DNA from: Lysinibacillus sp. FJAT-14745 | GTDB taxonomy: Bacteria; Bacillota; Bacilli; Bacillales_A; Planococcaceae | Reading direction: 5' to 3' | Assembly (NCBI RefSeq): GCF_001275675.1 | Contig: NZ_LITM01000004.1 | Coordinates: 36,954 to 100,953, forward strand | DNA length: 64,000 nucleotides | The notes under the pieces: generated by a model | The model's database searches: none | What the model saw: only the letters and a program-made list of their open reading frames with translations | What the model was told of the DNA's origin: nothing | Position numbers and translations under genes: made by a program | Shown here: in pieces, positions 33,483 to 41,947 of the stretch | Layout of the letters: each line of letters begins with the position of its first letter | Position numbering within the stretch: position 1 is the stretch's first letter

Positions 33483-33605
33483 ATGGCAAGTTTTCTAATT
33501 TTTTATGCGCCATTTATAGTCGTCATCCTAGGAGTAGTTGCTGCTTTCTGGTGGGCACCTAGAGATTACCACACAGTGAGGAAAGAGGGTAAGAGTCGCG
33601 AATAG
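33483..33605 (+). CDS. cydS: Cytochrome bd oxidase small subunit CydS
   Basis: 40 residues: MASFLIFYAPFIVVILGVVA then AFWWAPRDYHTVRKEG. One membrane helix with a short polar tail. It closely resembles the 33-residue CydS of Geobacillus bd oxidase (YAPxxVV...VVAAFW), which packs against CydA. AGGAGG lies eight bases upstream; 13 bp after cydB. Missed by length-limited gene calling. Confidence 0.85.
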   Translation: MASFLIFYAPFIVVILGVVAAFWWAPRDYHTVRKEGKSRE

Positions 33606-33617
33606 CGGCTCTTTTTT
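33591..33617 (+). terminator. Terminator overlapping the cydS end
   Basis: AAGAGTCGC (33591-33599) pairs with GCGGCTCTT (33605-33613, one G-T pair), followed by TTTT. The left arm is the last codons of cydS. Confidence 0.85.
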
Positions 33618-33686
33618 CTACTCGTGTAAAGGGTAGGATGTATCCGTTCTAGTGCACCGGTAAGAAGAGTTGATTACTTTTTTTTA

Positions 33687-33924
33687 CCCGTGCAGTTTGA
33701 AGTGAGAGCGGATCACATTCTTGGCCAACCCGAGTAGTTTGGAGTGAGAACGGATTACATTCTTGGCCAACCCGAGTAGTTTGGAGTGAGAACGGATCAC
33801 ATTCTTGGCCAACCCGAGCAGTTTGGAGTGAGAACGGATTACATACTCTACCTACCCGAGCAGTTTGAGAGCAAACTCGATCACTTTCTCTATACACCCA
33901 AGCAGTTAAGATTAAGCCTGGTTC
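33687..33924. repeat. 42-bp tandem repeat array (minisatellite)
   Basis: Five units of exactly 42 bp (33687-33728, 33729-33770, 33771-33812, 33813-33854, 33855-33896) and a decayed sixth. Units 2 and 3 differ at one base; later units drift. The core is CCCGAGTAGTTTGGAGTGAG then AACGGATCACATTCTTGGCC. Because 42 is a multiple of three, both strands stay open, giving 14-residue repeats, but neither reading has a ribosome site or known domain. It lies between cydS and rlmCD. Confidence 0.9.
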
Positions 33925-33980
33925 TTTTTTCATCCGCCACAACATGCTACAATAAAGAGATTGAAATGGAGGATGTACGA

Positions 33981-35360
33981 ATGTCAGCACCCGTGAAAAA
34001 GAATGACCGACTAACAGTTTATATAGAAGATTTAACTCATGATGGTAATGGCGTCGCAAAGGTCGATGGCTATCCATTATTTATCCAAGGTGCACTTCCT
34101 AATGAAACGGCGGAGGTACATGTTGTAAAAACGTTAAAAAATTACGGCTTTGCGAAGGTTATAGAAATTCTAAAACCATCACCAGACCGAGTAGATGCGC
34201 CTTGTGAATATTTCAAGCAATGTGGCGGCTGCCAATTACAGCACCTGTCTTATGAAGGGCAGTTAAAATGGAAAGAAAACATGGTGCGTAATGTCATGCA
34301 GCGCATTGGTAAAATTGATGCGCCTGTTTTACCTGTGAAAGGCATTGAAGAGCCTTGGCATTACCGTAATAAAGCACAAATACCTTTCTCCTCAAACGAA
34401 GCAGGACAAGCGATTGCTGGCTTCTACAAAACGAAGTCTCATAGCATTGTGGATATGGAGCGTTGCTTAATTCAGACAGGGGAAGCGGACGCTATTCTTG
34501 CAGGCTTGAAAAAGGAACTAGCAGCAATCGGTATTCAACCATACAACGAGCTATCACATGAGGGAATGCTACGCCACGTAGTTATTCGTAAGGCACGAGC
34601 AACTGGTGAAGTGATGGTTGTTCTCGTAACTAAAAAGAAAAAATTCCCGCAAAAAGAAGCCGCTGTTACGACAATCCAGAAGCTTGTCCCGAATGTCACA
34701 TCCGTAATGCAAAACATTAATAGCGACAAAACGAACGTTATTTTCGGTGACGAAACCGTAAATCTGTGGGGCCAGGACGTTATTATTGATACAATTGGCG
34801 ATGTTCGCTTTGAAATTTCAGCCCGTTCATTTTATCAAGTAAACCCTGAGCAAACGGAAGTCCTATACAAGCAAGCATTAGACTACGCTGACTTACAGGG
34901 TGATGAACGAGTAATTGATGCTTACTGTGGTATAGGCACAATTTCATTATTCCTTGCACAACAAGCAAAGGCTGTTATGGGTGTTGAAATTGTACCGCAA
35001 GCTATTGAAGATGCAAAACGCAATGCAGCACTAAATGGCTTTACGAATACGTATTTCGAGGCCGGGCCAGCAGAGGAAGTTATTCCACGTTGGTATAAGG
35101 AAGGCAAAGAAGCAGATGTTTTAGTAGTGGACCCACCACGCAAAGGCTGCGATGAAGCGCTACTAAAGACAATTTTAGAGCAACGTCCTAAGCGAGTTGT
35201 TTATGTGTCCTGTAATCCAGCTACATTAGCACGTGACCTTCGAATTTTGGAGGATGGGGGCTATCAAACGCAGGAGATTCAACCTGTAGATATGTTCCCG
35301 CATTCAACGCATGTAGAGTGTGTCTCGCAACTCATTTTAAAGGAAGAGGCTGGAACATAA
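33981..35360 (+). CDS. rlmCD: 23S rRNA (uracil-C5)-methyltransferase RlmCD
   Basis: A SAM-dependent RNA m5U methyltransferase; the B. subtilis homologue methylates U747 and U1939 of 23S rRNA. 459 residues from the ATG at 33981 (GGAGG eight bases before), which excludes the open frame running back through the tandem repeats. An N-terminal TRAM domain (about 8-65), Fe-S cysteines in CEYFKQCGGCQLQH near 75-88, the SAM site DAYCGIGTISLFL near 313, and the catalytic Cys in VYVSCNPATLARD near 413. Same position as B. subtilis yefA. Confidence 0.93.
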   Translation: MSAPVKKNDRLTVYIEDLTHDGNGVAKVDGYPLFIQGALPNETAEVHVVKTLKNYGFAKVIEILKPSPDRVDAPCEYFKQCGGCQLQHLSYEGQLKWKENMVRNVMQRIGKIDAPVLPVKGIEEPWHYRNKAQIPFSSNEAGQAIAGFYKTKSHSIVDMERCLIQTGEADAILAGLKKELAAIGIQPYNELSHEGMLRHVVIRKARATGEVMVVLVTKKKKFPQKEAAVTTIQKLVPNVTSVMQNINSDKTNVIFGDETVNLWGQDVIIDTIGDVRFEISARSFYQVNPEQTEVLYKQALDYADLQGDERVIDAYCGIGTISLFLAQQAKAVMGVEIVPQAIEDAKRNAALNGFTNTYFEAGPAEEVIPRWYKEGKEADVLVVDPPRKGCDEALLKTILEQRPKRVVYVSCNPATLARDLRILEDGGYQTQEIQPVDMFPHSTHVECVSQLILKEEAGT

Positions 35361-35420
35361 CTAATTTGTCCTTTATGAAAGCCGGATAATTTTTAAATTT
35401 ACAAAGCAATATAAACAAAA

Positions 35421-35477
35421 AACCCGAACTAATACGAAACACAGAATGAGCGTTTTGTAATATAGTTCGGGTTTTTT
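35421..35477. terminator. Bidirectional terminator after rlmCD
   Basis: AACCCGAACTA (35421-35431) pairs with TAGTTCGGGTT (35463-35473), with A-rich sequence before and Ts after. Confidence 0.88.
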
Positions 35478-35519
35478 ATTGGCTAAAATCCTTTTGTCCC
35501 AGCCTCTTTGTAGGAGGCT

Positions 35520-35850
35520 TTATGCTATTTCTAAGGGATAAACAAAGGTGTAGTGTATGTGGATTTTACCCTCGTGTGTACACGTAATCCGCTCAACTAG
35601 TGAATGAAGAATTTGCGGTGTCAGTTCATCTAATGAAAGAATGTCTTTTAACTTTTTGCCGATAGTAACTGCATAATTTTCATCTTTTATCAATGAGTTG
35701 AGTTTTCTTAGTTTGTAGTTCTTTGATTTTATAAACTGTTAGTTCGCGATACTCGACTAATTCTTCTCTTGAGATAATAGCATCAGTAAATAAATCGATG
35801 CAATTCAACTTCTTTTGCTTTTTAGTAGATTCAGCATGTAGTGAGATCAA
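35520..35850 (-). pseudogene. Serine recombinase C-terminal remnant
   Basis: On the minus strand a frame reads HAESTKKQKKLNCIDLFTDA and on to LQTKKTQLIDK, then hits a stop. Shifting one base it continues DENYAVTIGKKLKDILSLDE, then LTPQILHSLVERI and HYTFVYPLEIA before a stop at 35520. The second part resembles the C-terminus of large serine recombinases (DUF4368-like). The N-terminal catalytic domain is missing. A decayed mobile-element gene. Confidence 0.65.
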
Positions 35851-35982
35851 TAATTAAATATGTATACAATTATTAGTATATTGTTATGTTTATTGTAAAT
35901 GGTTATTGTGTAAAAGTGTTTTAATTGTCATTTTTTTGTGGTTGTGCGCGATAAATCTTATAAAATATAGTAGATTTTAAAG

Positions 35983-36011
35983 TTGACATATAAAAAATGC
36001 AATATTATAAT
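35983..36011 (+). promoter_or_regulatory. Consensus sigma-A promoter of the lysine operon
   Basis: TTGACA (35983-35988) and TATAAT (36006-36011), both perfect, separated by 17 bp. About 40 bases upstream of the lysine aptamer. Confidence 0.88.
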
Positions 36012-36050
36012 TATTTCAAACAATTAAATAAGCCTCACTTTTCCGATAGT

Positions 36051-36227
36051 GAGGTAGAGGCGCGACAGTTAACAGTACCTAATGGAGTCCGAGAAGATGA
36101 AGAAGTTAGGTAGAAGGAAGTGTCGCCGAAGTATGTGGTGAGTTCTCGCCATCATATACTGGGTCTGTAGCGAATAGTTGCAGGACTGTCTTCGTAAACA
36201 TACGTGTTTATGAAGTTGTGCTATCTC
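36051..36227 (+). ncRNA. Lysine riboswitch (L box)
   Basis: P1 is GAGGTAG (36051-36057) with CTATCTC (36221-36227). The conserved AGAGGCGCGA, GAAGGAAGTGTCGCCGAAG, CTGGGTCTGTAGCGAATA and GGACTGTC blocks are all in order. An upstream hairpin CCTCACT/AGTGAGG (36033-36054) overlaps the P1 5' strand and could compete with it. It governs the two genes downstream. Confidence 0.93.
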
Positions 36228-36309
36228 TGTTTAGACAACAGTGGGAATTTTAAATGGTCGATTTATTTTAAGTTTTTAGCTTTAAATGAGTAGGTCATTT
36301 TTGTGTTAG

Positions 36310-36341
36310 ACAGATTCTTTTGCACAAAGAGTCTGTTTTTT
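36310..36341 (+). terminator. Lysine riboswitch expression-platform terminator
   Basis: ACAGATTCTTT (36310-36320) pairs with AAAGAGTCTGT (36326-36336) around TGCAC, followed by six Ts. It lies 46 bases before the hydrolase start, so lysine binding should stop transcription. Confidence 0.88.
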
Positions 36342-36387
36342 ATTTGTCTATACATTTTGGAATTAGAGGTATTTTGGAGGAATTATT

Positions 36388-37104
36388 ATGGAAAATACAT
36401 CAACATTATATTATGAATTTTTGCCGACTGACGGTCAAAAAATAAACGTGAACCCAGATAAAACAGCATTACTAGTAGTAGACATGCAACATCAGTTTAT
36501 TAGTCGAGACGGATTAGACGCGCAGGTTGCAAGAGAAAAGGGCATGTTTGATCAGTGGGAATACTTTTTTGATCGTATCGACAATTTAACGATTCCGAAC
36601 AATAAAAAGCTTTTAGATTTTTTCCGTACTAATAAATTAGAAGTAACATTTGGTCGCATTGCTTGCCATCATAAAGATGGACGAGATCGTTCTCCTGTAC
36701 AACGTCGCCCAGGATGGAACAATATTTTATTGCCAATCGGTGACCCAGGAGCGGAGATGGTGGATGAATTAAAGCCTCTTGATGACGAAATTGTTGTAAA
36801 TAAAACGACAGATAGCGTATTAAGTGGTACGAATTATGAATTTTTACTGCGTAATATGGGCATTGAAACAGTAGTTTGTACAGGTGTTGTAACAGATCAA
36901 TGTGTTGCTTCAACAGTGCGAAGCTTAGCTGACGCAGGCTTTGAAGTTATTTTAGTTGAAGATGCATGTGCAGCTGCAACGCAACAGCTTCATGATGCTG
37001 AAATTATGATTATGAATCAAATTTATTGCCAAGTGATGAGTACAGATGAAGTAATTGATCTAGTAACGGAAGAACTATCAAAACGCAAACCAGTGAATGT
37101 GTGA
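36388..37104 (+). CDS. Isochorismatase-family cysteine hydrolase under lysine control
   Basis: 238 residues, cytosolic. The triad of the family is visible: Asp in LLVVDMQHQF (about 30-39), Lys in VVNKTTDSVLSG near residue 136, and Cys in TGVVTDQCVASTVRSL near 171. Members hydrolyse amides or vinyl ethers (nicotinamidase, biuret and ureidoacrylate hydrolases, streptothricin hydrolase). TTGGAGG upstream. Its place after a lysine riboswitch suggests a substrate related to lysine, such as an amide or lactam; that is inference. It overlaps the upstream reading of the permease by a few bases. Confidence 0.85.
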   Translation: MENTSTLYYEFLPTDGQKINVNPDKTALLVVDMQHQFISRDGLDAQVAREKGMFDQWEYFFDRIDNLTIPNNKKLLDFFRTNKLEVTFGRIACHHKDGRDRSPVQRRPGWNNILLPIGDPGAEMVDELKPLDDEIVVNKTTDSVLSGTNYEFLLRNMGIETVVCTGVVTDQCVASTVRSLADAGFEVILVEDACAAATQQLHDAEIMIMNQIYCQVMSTDEVIDLVTEELSKRKPVNV

Positions 37105-37117
37105 GAGGAAATGGACT

Positions 37118-38461
37118 ATGAGTCAAACACCCAATGATCATACACCACAATTAAAGCGTGTTTTAACATTAAAAGATTTAGTCATTTATGGTATTGCCTT
37201 TATGACACCGATTGCGCCAGCTTATATTTATGGCTTTGCAGCAGAGTCTACAGGAGGGATGTTGCCATTAGCCTACTTGATTGCGATGGTTGCAATGATG
37301 TTTTCTGCATATAGTTACGGTCGAATGGCTGCTGTTTTTCCAAATGGAGGTTCAACTTATACATATACGCAGCGTGCAATCAATCCGCATTTAGGTTTTT
37401 TTGCAGGGTGGGCAATGTTTATGGATTATGTCTTAGTACCACTCATTGTATTTATGGTAGGTGCTTCATATGCGAATGCATTAATACCATCTGTTCCGTA
37501 TTGGGTATGGGTGTTATTAATTGCAGGGATTATAACTACTATAAATATTCTAGGCATTGGCATCGCAGCAAAAACAAATCAAATCCTCGTTATATTTATG
37601 GGAATTGTAGTCGTTATTTTTGTGGTTTTTTGTGTGAAGTCAATTGTCGGTGGGGAAAGTGGTACGTCGCTCTTTACTGTTGTGCCGTTCTTCAACGATG
37701 AAAAATTCGTTATGTCTGCAATTATTTCTGGTGCAGCAATGGCCTGCTTCTCGTTTTTAGGGTTCGATTCGATTACAACTCTTTCTGAAGAGGCAGTCAA
37801 TCCAAAAGATGATATTTGGAAGGCAGCTATTTTAGCTTGTTTAATTGGAGGACTTATTTTTATTGGGCAAGCGTATGTAGCTCAGCTCGTATGGCCTGAT
37901 GTTACAAACTTTAGCTCAGCTGATACGGCTTTATTTGATGTAGCGGAAAAAGCAGGTGGTGCAGCTCTTGCAACTCTTTATACGGTTGCGATTATTGTAT
38001 CGACAGTGACAGCTGGTTTAACAGGACAAGCAAGTGCATCTCGATTAATGTTTAGTATGGGGCGTGATGAGGTACTTTCGAAAAAGTTTTTCACACATTT
38101 ACATCCAAAATATCAAACGCCGGTATACAATATTTTATTAATGTGTGTGATTAGTGTTTTAGGAGCGCTGTTTTTATCAGCAAATTTCGTAGCAGAATTA
38201 ATGAACTTTGGAGGCCTGACGGGATTTATGTTTGTCAACTTGTCAGTGATCGTATATTACTTCTTCCGTAAAAAAGAAAAGAAAATAATTCGATATTTTT
38301 TAATTCCAGGGCTAGGATTTGGTATTTGTTTCTACTTATTTATTAATTTATCACCGATGACATTGAAGATAGGTTTTATCTGGCTTGCAATCGGTTTTAT
38401 CTATGCTTTCATTACGACGAAAGGCTTCAAAAAGAAACCACCAACTTTTACGGATTTATAA
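37118..38461 (+). CDS. APC-family amino acid permease, probable lysine-related importer
   Basis: 447 residues, 12 predicted membrane helices. The first helix carries GIAFMTPIAPAYIYGF, typical of the substrate loop in APC transporters, and SFLGFDSITTLSEEAVNPKD is the conserved helix 6-7 segment. Closest in style to PuuP/YfnA-type permeases. The start at 37118 is chosen (GAGAGG upstream) over an ATG at 37097 that overlaps the hydrolase. Second gene of the lysine-riboswitch operon, so lysine or a lysine derivative is a reasonable substrate. Confidence 0.82.
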   Translation: MSQTPNDHTPQLKRVLTLKDLVIYGIAFMTPIAPAYIYGFAAESTGGMLPLAYLIAMVAMMFSAYSYGRMAAVFPNGGSTYTYTQRAINPHLGFFAGWAMFMDYVLVPLIVFMVGASYANALIPSVPYWVWVLLIAGIITTINILGIGIAAKTNQILVIFMGIVVVIFVVFCVKSIVGGESGTSLFTVVPFFNDEKFVMSAIISGAAMACFSFLGFDSITTLSEEAVNPKDDIWKAAILACLIGGLIFIGQAYVAQLVWPDVTNFSSADTALFDVAEKAGGAALATLYTVAIIVSTVTAGLTGQASASRLMFSMGRDEVLSKKFFTHLHPKYQTPVYNILLMCVISVLGALFLSANFVAELMNFGGLTGFMFVNLSVIVYYFFRKKEKKIIRYFLIPGLGFGICFYLFINLSPMTLKIGFIWLAIGFIYAFITTKGFKKKPPTFTDL

Positions 38462-38498
38462 AATACCGAAAAAGCTTAGAGTAAATTTCTAACATAAG

Positions 38499-38556
38499 TC
38501 AGTTATCTAGTATTGGTAATTTTTATCGATGTTAGATAGCTGATTTATTTTTTTTA
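38499..38556 (+). terminator. Terminator after the permease
   Basis: TCAGTTATCTA (38499-38509) pairs with TAGATAGCTGA (38533-38543, one G-T pair), followed by TTTATTTTTTTT. Confidence 0.88.
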
Positions 38557-39125
38557 TAGGAATATCATATACGTAAGTAAAATACTCGGCCTTGGTATGG
38601 TGTTAGGTACTATACGATTAAATCTTGATATATTTAAAATTTAGTGATTTTATTATTGAATAAATAGTTTGCGTTTGTTTTATTAGAGCAATTTCTTTTT
38701 TTGCTAACGGTCTACTTGAGATTAAAAAAAAAGTGTTTGAACATACAAAAAATAGGCTAGGTTCTACTATGGTAGCACCTAGCCAATTACTTAAACCCAC
38801 CAGTACCCATGTGTTGCCACATACACTCCACACATTGCGAGGCAGTTGCGAAACTTATATTAAAAAAATAGTTTTATCAAAAAAGGCAACGCTAAGATTA
38901 AACGTTGTCTTTTTTGATTTTAAGCATGCTCTCATATGTTGAGCCATTTAAAGTTGAACTAATAGAAAGAGTTTGATTTTTTCTCCTTAATCCATTCATG
39001 CACATCTATATCTAACAAATCATTACTTTCGATGGAAAAGCGGCAACCTCACCGTTCGAATCTTGAAGCTTACAGCCATAAGTATTTAAACCAATTTTCA
39101 CTGTGTAGCAAGTGTACATTAATAA
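38557..39125. other. Gene-poor stretch with stray hairpins and a remnant
   Basis: No intact gene. 38753-38782 is a hairpin (GGCTAGGT with ACCTAGCC, inner CTAC/GTAG) followed by a T-run on the minus strand. 38876-38915 is a bidirectional terminator (AAGGCAACG with CGTTGTCTT). Near 38960-39090 the minus strand encodes scraps such as LLDIDVHEWIKEKKS, preceded in another frame by GLNTYGCKLQDSNGEV; this looks like a frameshifted remnant of an unrecognised gene. Confidence 0.5.
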
Positions 39126-39881
39126 TTAATTTAAAGAGCACTCCTTAATAAAATTCTCAAAAAAGACAGAGTGATTTACTTTGTTTCTCTGCATCATCTC
39201 AGGGTGCCATTGAACACCAACTATAAATCTCTCACCTGGAATTTCAATAGCCTCAATGACACCATCTTCAGCTTTTGCAGCTACTACTAAATTTTCCCCT
39301 AAATCTTTAACTGCTTGATGATGGAAACTATTGATTCCTATACTTTTACTTCCGAAAATTTTTGAAAGTCTACTGTTTGTCTCAATATTTGCTATTTGAG
39401 ATACATTGTCGATAGGGTATGACAATAAGAAGTGCTCATTCTCTGTGACACCATTTTTAACAAGATCTTGATGTAATGTGCCACCAAGAGCTACGTTCAG
39501 CATTTGACAACCTCTGCAAATTCCTAATATAGGAATTTGATAGTTTTCCAATGCAGATTTGATTAGTACTAAATCTGCATGGTCTCTTTTCACAGAAACC
39601 TCTCCAACAGCACTTGAAGGTATTTCGTTATAACAAAGTGGGCTCACATCATTTCCGCCAGTAAAAATAATTCCATCTAGCTTCCCAAGAATCGGAAGGA
39701 TTGTTTCTGGATTTTCAACGACTGGCAAAATCACTGGAATCCCTCCAGCTTTCTCAATTGCTTGAATGTAGTCATCTGCAAGAAGTTGCCATTCCTGGCT
39801 TGGTGCACCAAGATGAGACACAACTCCAATCTGTCCATTTGGACTAAAGCTACAAGAAATTCCGATAATAGGTTTTTTCAT
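39126..39881 (-). CDS. Gamma-glutamyl-GABA hydrolase family protein (PuuD-like)
   Basis: 251 residues from the ATG at 39881 (GAAGGAAG upstream); the longer frame has no ribosome site. A class I glutamine amidotransferase fold with nucleophile Cys in GICRGCQMLNVALGG and the His-Glu pair in VGVQWHPEMMQ. Peptidase C26 proteins cleave gamma-glutamyl amides such as gamma-glutamyl-GABA. It follows brnQ by 31 bp in an operon with a GntR regulator, so a gamma-glutamyl amino acid may be the real substrate. Confidence 0.82.
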   Translation of the reverse strand: MKKPIIGISCSFSPNGQIGVVSHLGAPSQEWQLLADDYIQAIEKAGGIPVILPVVENPETILPILGKLDGIIFTGGNDVSPLCYNEIPSSAVGEVSVKRDHADLVLIKSALENYQIPILGICRGCQMLNVALGGTLHQDLVKNGVTENEHFLLSYPIDNVSQIANIETNSRLSKIFGSKSIGINSFHHQAVKDLGENLVVAAKAEDGVIEAIEIPGERFIVGVQWHPEMMQRNKVNHSVFFENFIKECSLN

Positions 39882-39912
39882 AAAACTTCCTTCTTTCAAT
39901 TTAATGTGTAAG

Positions 39913-41223
39913 TTATGCTGCAATAGTATTGCTAGGCTTTTTAATGAATATTTTGTAAATGATAGTTCCCGCAATAAAACCTATGATCGCCGGTATCAAC
40001 CATGTGAAACCTTGAGAACCGAATGGTATCTTTGCCACAAATGAGTTAAAGGCATCTGATTTAATACCCATTGCATTAAATGCATCATTTAAACTAAAGA
40101 TGAATGTAAAACATGCTGTTCCAATATAAGACCCTCTATTTGGTATATACTTTCTACACAATCCTAAAATAACGAGTATAATCGAAATTGGGTACAGAGC
40201 AAGGAAGATAGGCGCAGCAGCTGAAATAAGTGCATCCACTTTAACATTTGCAAAAATTGCACTTATTATTGTATTAATAGCCACCCAAATAGTATAAGGA
40301 ATTTTATTCTTTGTTAGGTCTGTCAAGAAGTCACTAGTTGCACTTGTTAATCCAATTGCTGTAACTACGCAAGCTAGTAAAACACATAGTGCAAGTAGTG
40401 TCAGGCCGCCTTGCCCCATCAATTTTTTCATCAACTCTACTAACAAACTAGTTCTTTCAATATTATTGTTTGAAATTACTTGGCTACCAGATGCTCCAAG
40501 ATAGAGCAATCCTCCGTAAATTACGAAAAGCCCAAGACCTGCAATGGCAGAAACATAAATTGTAATTTTCTTCAATTCTTTTCCAGCGTATCCTTTGGCA
40601 CGGATCGCTGCGATGATAATATTTGAAACGAGCAACCCAGTCAATACATCGGCTGTTTGATAGGATTGAACAAAGGCATTCAAAAATGGTTGCGATAAAT
40701 TTGTTGAAATTGGACTCCCAATAGGAGAAAAAATGGCAACTAAAACGATAACTAGCAGCAATCCAAATTTAAAAGGTGTGAAGAATTTTCCTATTGTATC
40801 AATAACCTTTGCTTTGTTAGCAGAAACTAAAAACACAATAGCAAAGAAAATGATGCTGAACAAGACTGTAGAAAAATTAGGGAAAAATGGTTGAATAGCA
40901 ACTTCATAACTAGTTCCAGCAGTTCGCGGAACATTGATGAAAGTTCCAATGACTATCATGATGAGTGTACAAAACACTTTATAAAACCAAGGTGCTATCG
41001 GTTTAGTTAAGTCAGCGAATGTTCCTCCGCTGTTTGATACAGCTACAATTCCTAATACCGGTAAAATTACACCTGTAAGTGTCATACCAAGTAACGCCGG
41101 AACCCATTCTGTTCCCGATGTAAAACCAATAAAGGGTGGGAAAATAAGATTTCCTGCTCCAAAAAATATTGCAAATGTGGCAAATCCAATAATAATACTG
41201 TCCATTAAAGTTTTATTCTTCAT
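39913..41223 (-). CDS. brnQ: Branched-chain amino acid transporter BrnQ
   Basis: 436 residues with about 12 membrane helices, LIVCS family. The N-terminus IIIGFATFAIFFGAGNLIFP is the family signature. It imports Leu, Ile and Val with sodium or protons. TAGGAGAG precedes the ATG. Middle gene of the gntR-brnQ-puuD unit, 51 bp after gntR. Confidence 0.9.
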   Translation of the reverse strand: MKNKTLMDSIIIGFATFAIFFGAGNLIFPPFIGFTSGTEWVPALLGMTLTGVILPVLGIVAVSNSGGTFADLTKPIAPWFYKVFCTLIMIVIGTFINVPRTAGTSYEVAIQPFFPNFSTVLFSIIFFAIVFLVSANKAKVIDTIGKFFTPFKFGLLLVIVLVAIFSPIGSPISTNLSQPFLNAFVQSYQTADVLTGLLVSNIIIAAIRAKGYAGKELKKITIYVSAIAGLGLFVIYGGLLYLGASGSQVISNNNIERTSLLVELMKKLMGQGGLTLLALCVLLACVVTAIGLTSATSDFLTDLTKNKIPYTIWVAINTIISAIFANVKVDALISAAAPIFLALYPISIILVILGLCRKYIPNRGSYIGTACFTFIFSLNDAFNAMGIKSDAFNSFVAKIPFGSQGFTWLIPAIIGFIAGTIIYKIFIKKPSNTIAA

Positions 41224-41274
41224 AATTCTCTCCTAGGTTAACTCATTTTAATGAAAACTCCGACTATTCAAAAT

Positions 41275-41886
41275 TTAGCCATTTACAATATGTGTTTCTA
41301 ACTCTTTAATCGCTTGGCTAATGTCTTTAGATTTAATTGCCTCAAGTATTTGTTCATGTTCCTTTATATATCTAGAAATTTGATATTCTTTTCTGCGAAA
41401 ATAATATGGGTTACTAAATAATCTTTCTCGAATATTAGTAAGTGTTTGAATAAATAAGGAGTTTCCATAAACTTCAGTAAGTTGAAGATGAAAGGCAGAG
41501 TCCAATTTCAAAAATTGAATTATATCATTGTGTTCAACACACTTTTTCTGTTCTTGAATGATTTCTTCAAGTATCTCAATTTGTTCCGCAGTCACCAATG
41601 TAACTATTTTTGGTATGATAAAAGTTTCTAACGCCAATCGCATTTCATACATTTCTTCTAGTTCATGAACATTCAGTCCTATAATTTGAATGCCATGGTT
41701 TGAAATAATTTTTACAAACCCTTCATTTTGTAACCTTTGTAAAGCAGTCATTATCGGTGTTCTACTTATTCCTAGCTCAGCTGCTAACTGATTTTGGGAA
41801 GTGAAACCGCTTTCTAAAAAATCCCCTCTAATAATTTTGTTTTTAATTTCATGATACGCTGTTTCTTGAAGTGTTTTTCCTTTCAA
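41275..41886 (-). CDS. GntR-family (FCD) transcriptional regulator
   Basis: 203 residues. An N-terminal winged HTH (about 5-70, NQLAAELGISRTPIMTALQR) and a C-terminal helical FCD ligand domain (about 75-200, with the metal-type histidines in LDSAFHLQL and KEHEQIL). The start is TTG at 41886 with GGGGAGGG seven bases before; an ATG close by is out of frame. It likely autoregulates through the palindrome at 41906-41937 and controls brnQ and the C26 peptidase behind it. Confidence 0.85.
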   Translation of the reverse strand: MKGKTLQETAYHEIKNKIIRGDFLESGFTSQNQLAAELGISRTPIMTALQRLQNEGFVKIISNHGIQIIGLNVHELEEMYEMRLALETFIIPKIVTLVTAEQIEILEEIIQEQKKCVEHNDIIQFLKLDSAFHLQLTEVYGNSLFIQTLTNIRERLFSNPYYFRRKEYQISRYIKEHEQILEAIKSKDISQAIKELETHIVNG

Positions 41887-41905
41887 AGAACATCCCTCCC
41901 CTAAT

Positions 41906-41937
41906 TTACATTCAACTTACATGTAAGTTGAATGTAA
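41906..41937. promoter_or_regulatory. 32-bp perfect palindrome, probable GntR operator
   Basis: TTACATTCAACTTACA is followed at once by its exact reverse complement. It lies between the gntR promoter and the TTG start, where a bound regulator would block transcription. Confidence 0.85.
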
Positions 41938-41947
41938 GATAAATGCT

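Noticed and set aside
33687-33896. Possible CRISPR array
   Set aside because: Units are contiguous 42-bp repeats with no unique spacers, and no cas genes are present.
33786-33980. N-terminal extension of rlmCD through the tandem array
   Set aside because: The ribosome site GGAGG and the TRAM domain start place the true start at 33981.
33649-34077. Minus-strand ORF with 14-residue repeats (QTARVGQECDPFSL type)
   Set aside because: It is the 42-bp tandem array read on the other strand and runs antisense into rlmCD. There is no ribosome site or known domain.
36001-36387. T-box leader instead of riboswitch
   Set aside because: No T-box sequence (TGGNACCGCG type) is present; the AGAGGCGCGA and GTGTCGCCGAAG blocks are those of the lysine riboswitch.
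38618-38942. Small ORFs on both strands (a bacteriocin-like reading was considered)
   Set aside because: The plus-strand frame passes through a strong terminator, the minus frame has no ribosome site, and no leader or modification gene is nearby.
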